Positions 13,688 through 15,983 of a DNA stretch of 15,983 nt are shown piece after piece. The notes beneath the pieces were generated by a model, which was given only the letters and a program-made list of their open reading frames with translations, ran no database searches and was not told the DNA's origin. Made by a program: the position numbers and the translations under genes. The stretch comes from Candidatus Hecatellales archaeon (lineage in GTDB: Archaea > Thermoproteota > Bathyarchaeia > Hecatellales > Hecatellaceae), in assembly GCA_003662485.1 (NCBI GenBank), contig QMYD01000004.1, positions 1 through 15,983 on the forward strand, written 5' to 3'. Positions within the stretch are counted from its first letter, which is position 1. Every line of letters begins with the position of its first letter.

Positions 13688-14201
13688 GTTTAATCTCCGC
13701 TTCAAGTTTTGCAATTTTATCCTCCAAAACCGCTATTATCTGAGTGTTGTCGTAGTGTTCGAGTGGGCTTCCACACTTTGAGCATCGGAACATGCGCTCC
13801 ATAGCCTCCTCGAAGGTGTATCTAACCCCGCATCTGGGGTTAACGCAAACGTAGAAGTCGTGTTCCCTCTCGTATTCAAGTCTTTCCCTAAGCTTCTCCA
13901 ATACCCTACGCTTCTGCGTTCTAATAATGCTTTCAAGCTGGTCCTCCCTAAGCCTCCAGTAGAAGATCATCCAGCCTGAACCCTTATCCTGAACGATTTC
14001 AGGCGTTATAATGGAGAACTTCTGAAGGGTGAAGAGGGTTTTACGAAGCTCGTTAAGCTTTATATTCGTGTTCTTGGCGAGGTCGTCCTCCGTAGCCCTA
14101 CCCCGCTTCTTAAGCTCGGAAACAAGTTTTACAGCTACCTCGCCCCCGATTTTTGAAGCCACTAGTCTCAGGATTTCACCATCTGTGCTTTTGACTCTCA
14201 T
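13680..14201 (-). CDS. tfe: Transcription initiation factor E, alpha subunit
   Basis: TFE helps TBP/TFB open promoters and stabilises the RNAP clamp; it is homologous to TFIIE-alpha. The N-terminal winged helix (about 5-95) has ATEDDLAKNTNIKLNELRKTL and the wing ending GSGWMIFYWRL. A basic linker helix (TQKRRVLEKLRERLEYE) follows, then a C-terminal zinc ribbon with C119, C124, C140 and C143 (CVNPRC ... CSKCGSPL). At 173 residues it is the usual length. ATG 14201 is preferred: AAAGGA lies about 7 nt upstream and the N-terminus then matches family length. In-frame ATGs at 14228 and 14234 are alternatives if the message is nearly leaderless. The first gene of a tight minus-strand run. Confidence 0.93.
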   Translation of the reverse strand: MRVKSTDGEILRLVASKIGGEVAVKLVSELKKRGRATEDDLAKNTNIKLNELRKTLFTLQKFSIITPEIVQDKGSGWMIFYWRLREDQLESIIRTQKRRVLEKLRERLEYEREHDFYVCVNPRCGVRYTFEEAMERMFRCSKCGSPLEHYDNTQIIAVLEDKIAKLEAEIKRE

Positions 14202-14249
14202 GAGCAGTCCTTTCCCGGGATCCCCCATTCCCATTAAACTTGGCTGACA

Positions 14250-14262
14250 TCAATTTTTACAA
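14250..14262 (-). promoter_or_regulatory. tfe: Possible TATA box of tfe
   Basis: On the minus strand this reads TTGTAAAAATTGA, an A/T-rich element placing transcription initiation near 14230. This implies a leader of about 30 nt to ATG 14201, or near-leaderless initiation at ATG 14228. It sits in the 115-nt divergent region shared with trm56. Confidence 0.35.
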
Positions 14263-14316
14263 GGGGTTTCTACCTATTTTACGGTTGCCCTAGAAGCCGG
14301 GGAGAGGTTTAGCCTC

Positions 14317-14862
14317 TTGGTTAGGGTTGTGGTGCTGAGGTGGGGGCATAGGATTCCCAGGGATAGGAGGGTTACAACCCACGTAGCCCTAACCGCCAGA
14401 GCCTTCGGAGCTGAAGGCATGATCCTGGCGGATGTGCACGATAGAACGGTGGAGGAGTCTGTGAGGAGAGTGGTGGAGCTCTGGGGTGGCCCCTTCAGCT
14501 TTGAGGCTGGAACCCCCTGGCGTAAAGCCGTGGAAGAGTGGAGGAGAAAAGGCGGAATAGTAGTTCACCTAACTGCCTACGGTCAACCCCTAACCAGAAG
14601 CCTCGCCAACCACATTAAAGGCTTGGGAAAGCCCATCCTTGTGCTGGTGGGAAGCCAGAAGGTTCCAGGGGAATTCTTCAGCGAGAAGGTTTCAGACTTC
14701 AACGTAGCCGTTGGAAGCCAGCCTCACTCCGAGGTTTCAAGCTTAGCCATCTTCCTAGACCGCATCTTAGGCGAAAAATGGCTGGAGAAGGAATTTGAAA
14801 ACGCTAAGCTTAAAATCGTACCCCAGGAGAGGGGAAAGAAGGTTTTAAGGGTTCAGGGCTGA
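14317..14862 (+). CDS. trm56: tRNA (cytidine-56-2'-O)-methyltransferase
   Basis: SPOUT-class enzyme that 2'-O-methylates C56 in the T loop of archaeal tRNAs, using SAM. The 181-residue product is the normal size. It has the family start VRVVVLRWGHRIPRDRRVTT and HVALTARAFGAEG, and the trefoil-knot SAM site near the C-terminal half (ILVLVGSQKVPGEFF ... NVAVGSQPHSEVSSLAIFLD). TTG 14317 is the start: GGGGAGAGG (14299-14307) is 9 nt upstream and the family N-terminus begins right there. It is divergent from tfe and converges on hflX with a 10-bp overlap at the stops. Confidence 0.93.
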   Translation: MVRVVVLRWGHRIPRDRRVTTHVALTARAFGAEGMILADVHDRTVEESVRRVVELWGGPFSFEAGTPWRKAVEEWRRKGGIVVHLTAYGQPLTRSLANHIKGLGKPILVLVGSQKVPGEFFSEKVSDFNVAVGSQPHSEVSSLAIFLDRILGEKWLEKEFENAKLKIVPQERGKKVLRVQG

Positions 14863-15983
14863 AGCTTGACGGCTTCTAGCATGCGGCCTCCAAGCCTTTC
14901 AATCCTACCCTTAAGCCTGTCCATGAAGTGGTCGGTTGACTCCACCTCCAAGAGAATAGTCTTCTCCAGGAAGCTCTGCCTCCTAACCGTGGAAAACCTT
15001 CTAATACTGGAGATGAGGGATAAGGCTTCACTGGTTAGAGGAAGCTCGAAGCTAGCCTTCACGTAGTCTCTGAGGTTGGCTGCAACCTCCCTCCTTAAGC
15101 CTTCAAGGTTAAAACCGTGGAGGGCGCTTATGGGGACAGGGTTGGGCGCTAGGTCTGAAACCTTCTCTACGATTTCTCTAGCCTTCTCCTCGCCTATTAG
15201 GTCCATCTTATTGAGTGCAGTAATAATGGGTGTTGAGACTACGCCTATCTCCCTAAGGGTTTTCAGGCTGTAGGCTAGCTTCCTCCTCACCTCGGAAAGC
15301 TCCTCGCTGCAGTCGACCACGAGGATTACGAGGTCTGCAAAGATGGTTTCCTCCAAGGTGGACTTGAAGGCTTCAATGAGGGTTAGGGGGAGCCCGTCGA
15401 TGAAGCCAACCGTGTCGATGAGGAGGCTCTTCCTACCTGAGAAGTCTGCTAGCGCTATCTTGGTTGAAAGGGTGGTGAAGAGGCTTCCCGTAACTTTAGC
15501 CTTAACTCCTGAGAGGGCGGTGAAGAGGGTGCTCTTCCCCGCAGCCGTATAGCCGCTGAGGGAGACTGTTGGAACGCCGAGGGAGACCCTCCTAAGCCTT
15601 CTAAGCCTCCTACCCCTCCTAGCCTTCTCCAACTCCTCCTGAATCTTCGAAATCCTCCTCCTAATAGCCTCATAGTAGACATCTGCCTCATACTTTCCAA
15701 GCCCGTGGAAGCCTGGCTGCTCTCCAAGCTTAGCCAGCCTCACCTTCTCCTTCGCCCTCGCCAGCTCATAGCGGAGCCTAGCTAGCTCGATTTGAAGTTT
15801 AGCCTCCTTCGTGGAAGCATGTTGGCTGAAAACTTCTAGGATGAGCTGGAACTTGTCTATTACCTCGACACCCGTCTGCTTGGCGAGGTTGTAGGCCTGC
15901 ACAGGCTTCAAATCGTTTTCGAAGATAACCTTTTCTGCCTGGGTTTCCCTGACAAGCTTCGCCAGCTCCTCAGCCTTTCCAGC
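14853..15983 (-). CDS. hflX: HflX-type ribosome-associated GTPase (5' partial)
   Basis: HflX GTPases bind the 50S subunit and in bacteria split or rescue stalled ribosomes. About 376 residues are visible, and the frame is open to the right edge (AGKAEELAKLVRETQ is HflX N-domain sequence), so the start is outside the window. The order is the N-terminal domain, the glycine-rich/coiled linker (ARLRYELARAKEKVRLAKLG ... GFHGLGKYEAD), a basic stretch (RRGRRLRRLRR), then the G domain: P-loop GYTAAGKST (about 15528-15554), switch DTVGFIDGLP and NKMD. The P-loop has Ala where most HflX have Asn (GYTNAGKS). The C-terminal domain follows. Convergent with trm56. Confidence 0.93.
   Translation of the reverse strand, partial: AGKAEELAKLVRETQAEKVIFENDLKPVQAYNLAKQTGVEVIDKFQLILEVFSQHASTKEAKLQIELARLRYELARAKEKVRLAKLGEQPGFHGLGKYEADVYYEAIRRRISKIQEELEKARRGRRLRRLRRVSLGVPTVSLSGYTAAGKSTLFTALSGVKAKVTGSLFTTLSTKIALADFSGRKSLLIDTVGFIDGLPLTLIEAFKSTLEETIFADLVILVVDCSEELSEVRRKLAYSLKTLREIGVVSTPIITALNKMDLIGEEKAREIVEKVSDLAPNPVPISALHGFNLEGLRREVAANLRDYVKASFELPLTSEALSLISSIRRFSTVRRQSFLEKTILLEVESTDHFMDRLKGRIERLGGRMLEAVKLQP

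Noticed and set aside
13688..13714. HD protein starting at TTG 13714
   Set aside because: GTG 13687 has a better-placed GGAG and a shorter overlap with tfe.
1..15983. CRISPR array, toxin-antitoxin, restriction or prophage genes
   Set aside because: No regularly spaced repeats or protein signatures of these systems are seen; nearly all coding space is assigned to housekeeping or transport families.

Overview
The window is archaeal chromosome, about half G+C and gene-dense. The evidence is a ribosomal protein/RNA polymerase cluster in archaeal order (S13, S4, S11, RpoD, L18e, L13, S9, then RpoN and enolase), transcription factor E, Trm56, a WtpABC tungstate transporter, an archaeal-type HflX and TATA-box promoters. 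Arginine is mostly AGG, and starts are a mix of ATG, GTG, TTG and apparently CTG. The lineage cannot be fixed by eye. A thermophilic anaerobe of the Thermoproteota/TACK side, perhaps uncultured, fits the tungstate uptake and gene order, but this is inference.

Layout. Positions 1-3417 (+) hold the translation/transcription operon, with gaps of a few bases or 4-nt overlaps. RpoD carries two complete [4Fe-4S] motifs. Positions 3408-6890 (-) hold wtpA-wtpB-wtpC-modE, a metal-oxyanion ABC transporter followed by its presumed metal-sensing repressor. This unit sits inside the ribosomal/RNAP cluster and separates rps9 from rpoN. The divergent wtpA/rpoN intergenic region has a ModE-box-like dyad next to the wtpA start and a tandem 13-bp repeat over the predicted TATA box. 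Positions 7007-8532 (+) resume the old cluster with rpoN and eno; rpoK and rps2, often nearby, are not in the window.

Positions 8580-10965 (+) encode an MthK-like K+ channel and an MgtE Mg2+ transporter. A 164-nt gap (10966-11129) follows, with GC-rich potential hairpins ending in a T-run (a possible small RNA), then an AMP-forming acetyl-CoA synthetase. On the minus strand, tfe, an HD-domain protein and tRNA-Val(UAC) form a tight series; the HD reading frame ends inside the tRNA. Trm56 (+) converges on HflX (-), which runs off the right edge.

The most notable observations are: (i) three genes (rps11, rps9, acs) whose conserved N-termini extend upstream of any ATG/GTG/TTG and which appear to start at CTG; (ii) the ModE-like operator; (iii) the transporter interrupting a conserved informational operon; (iv) the mRNA/tRNA overlap; and (v) the unexplained structured gap before acs. 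I see no CRISPR array, transposase, prophage or defence system.
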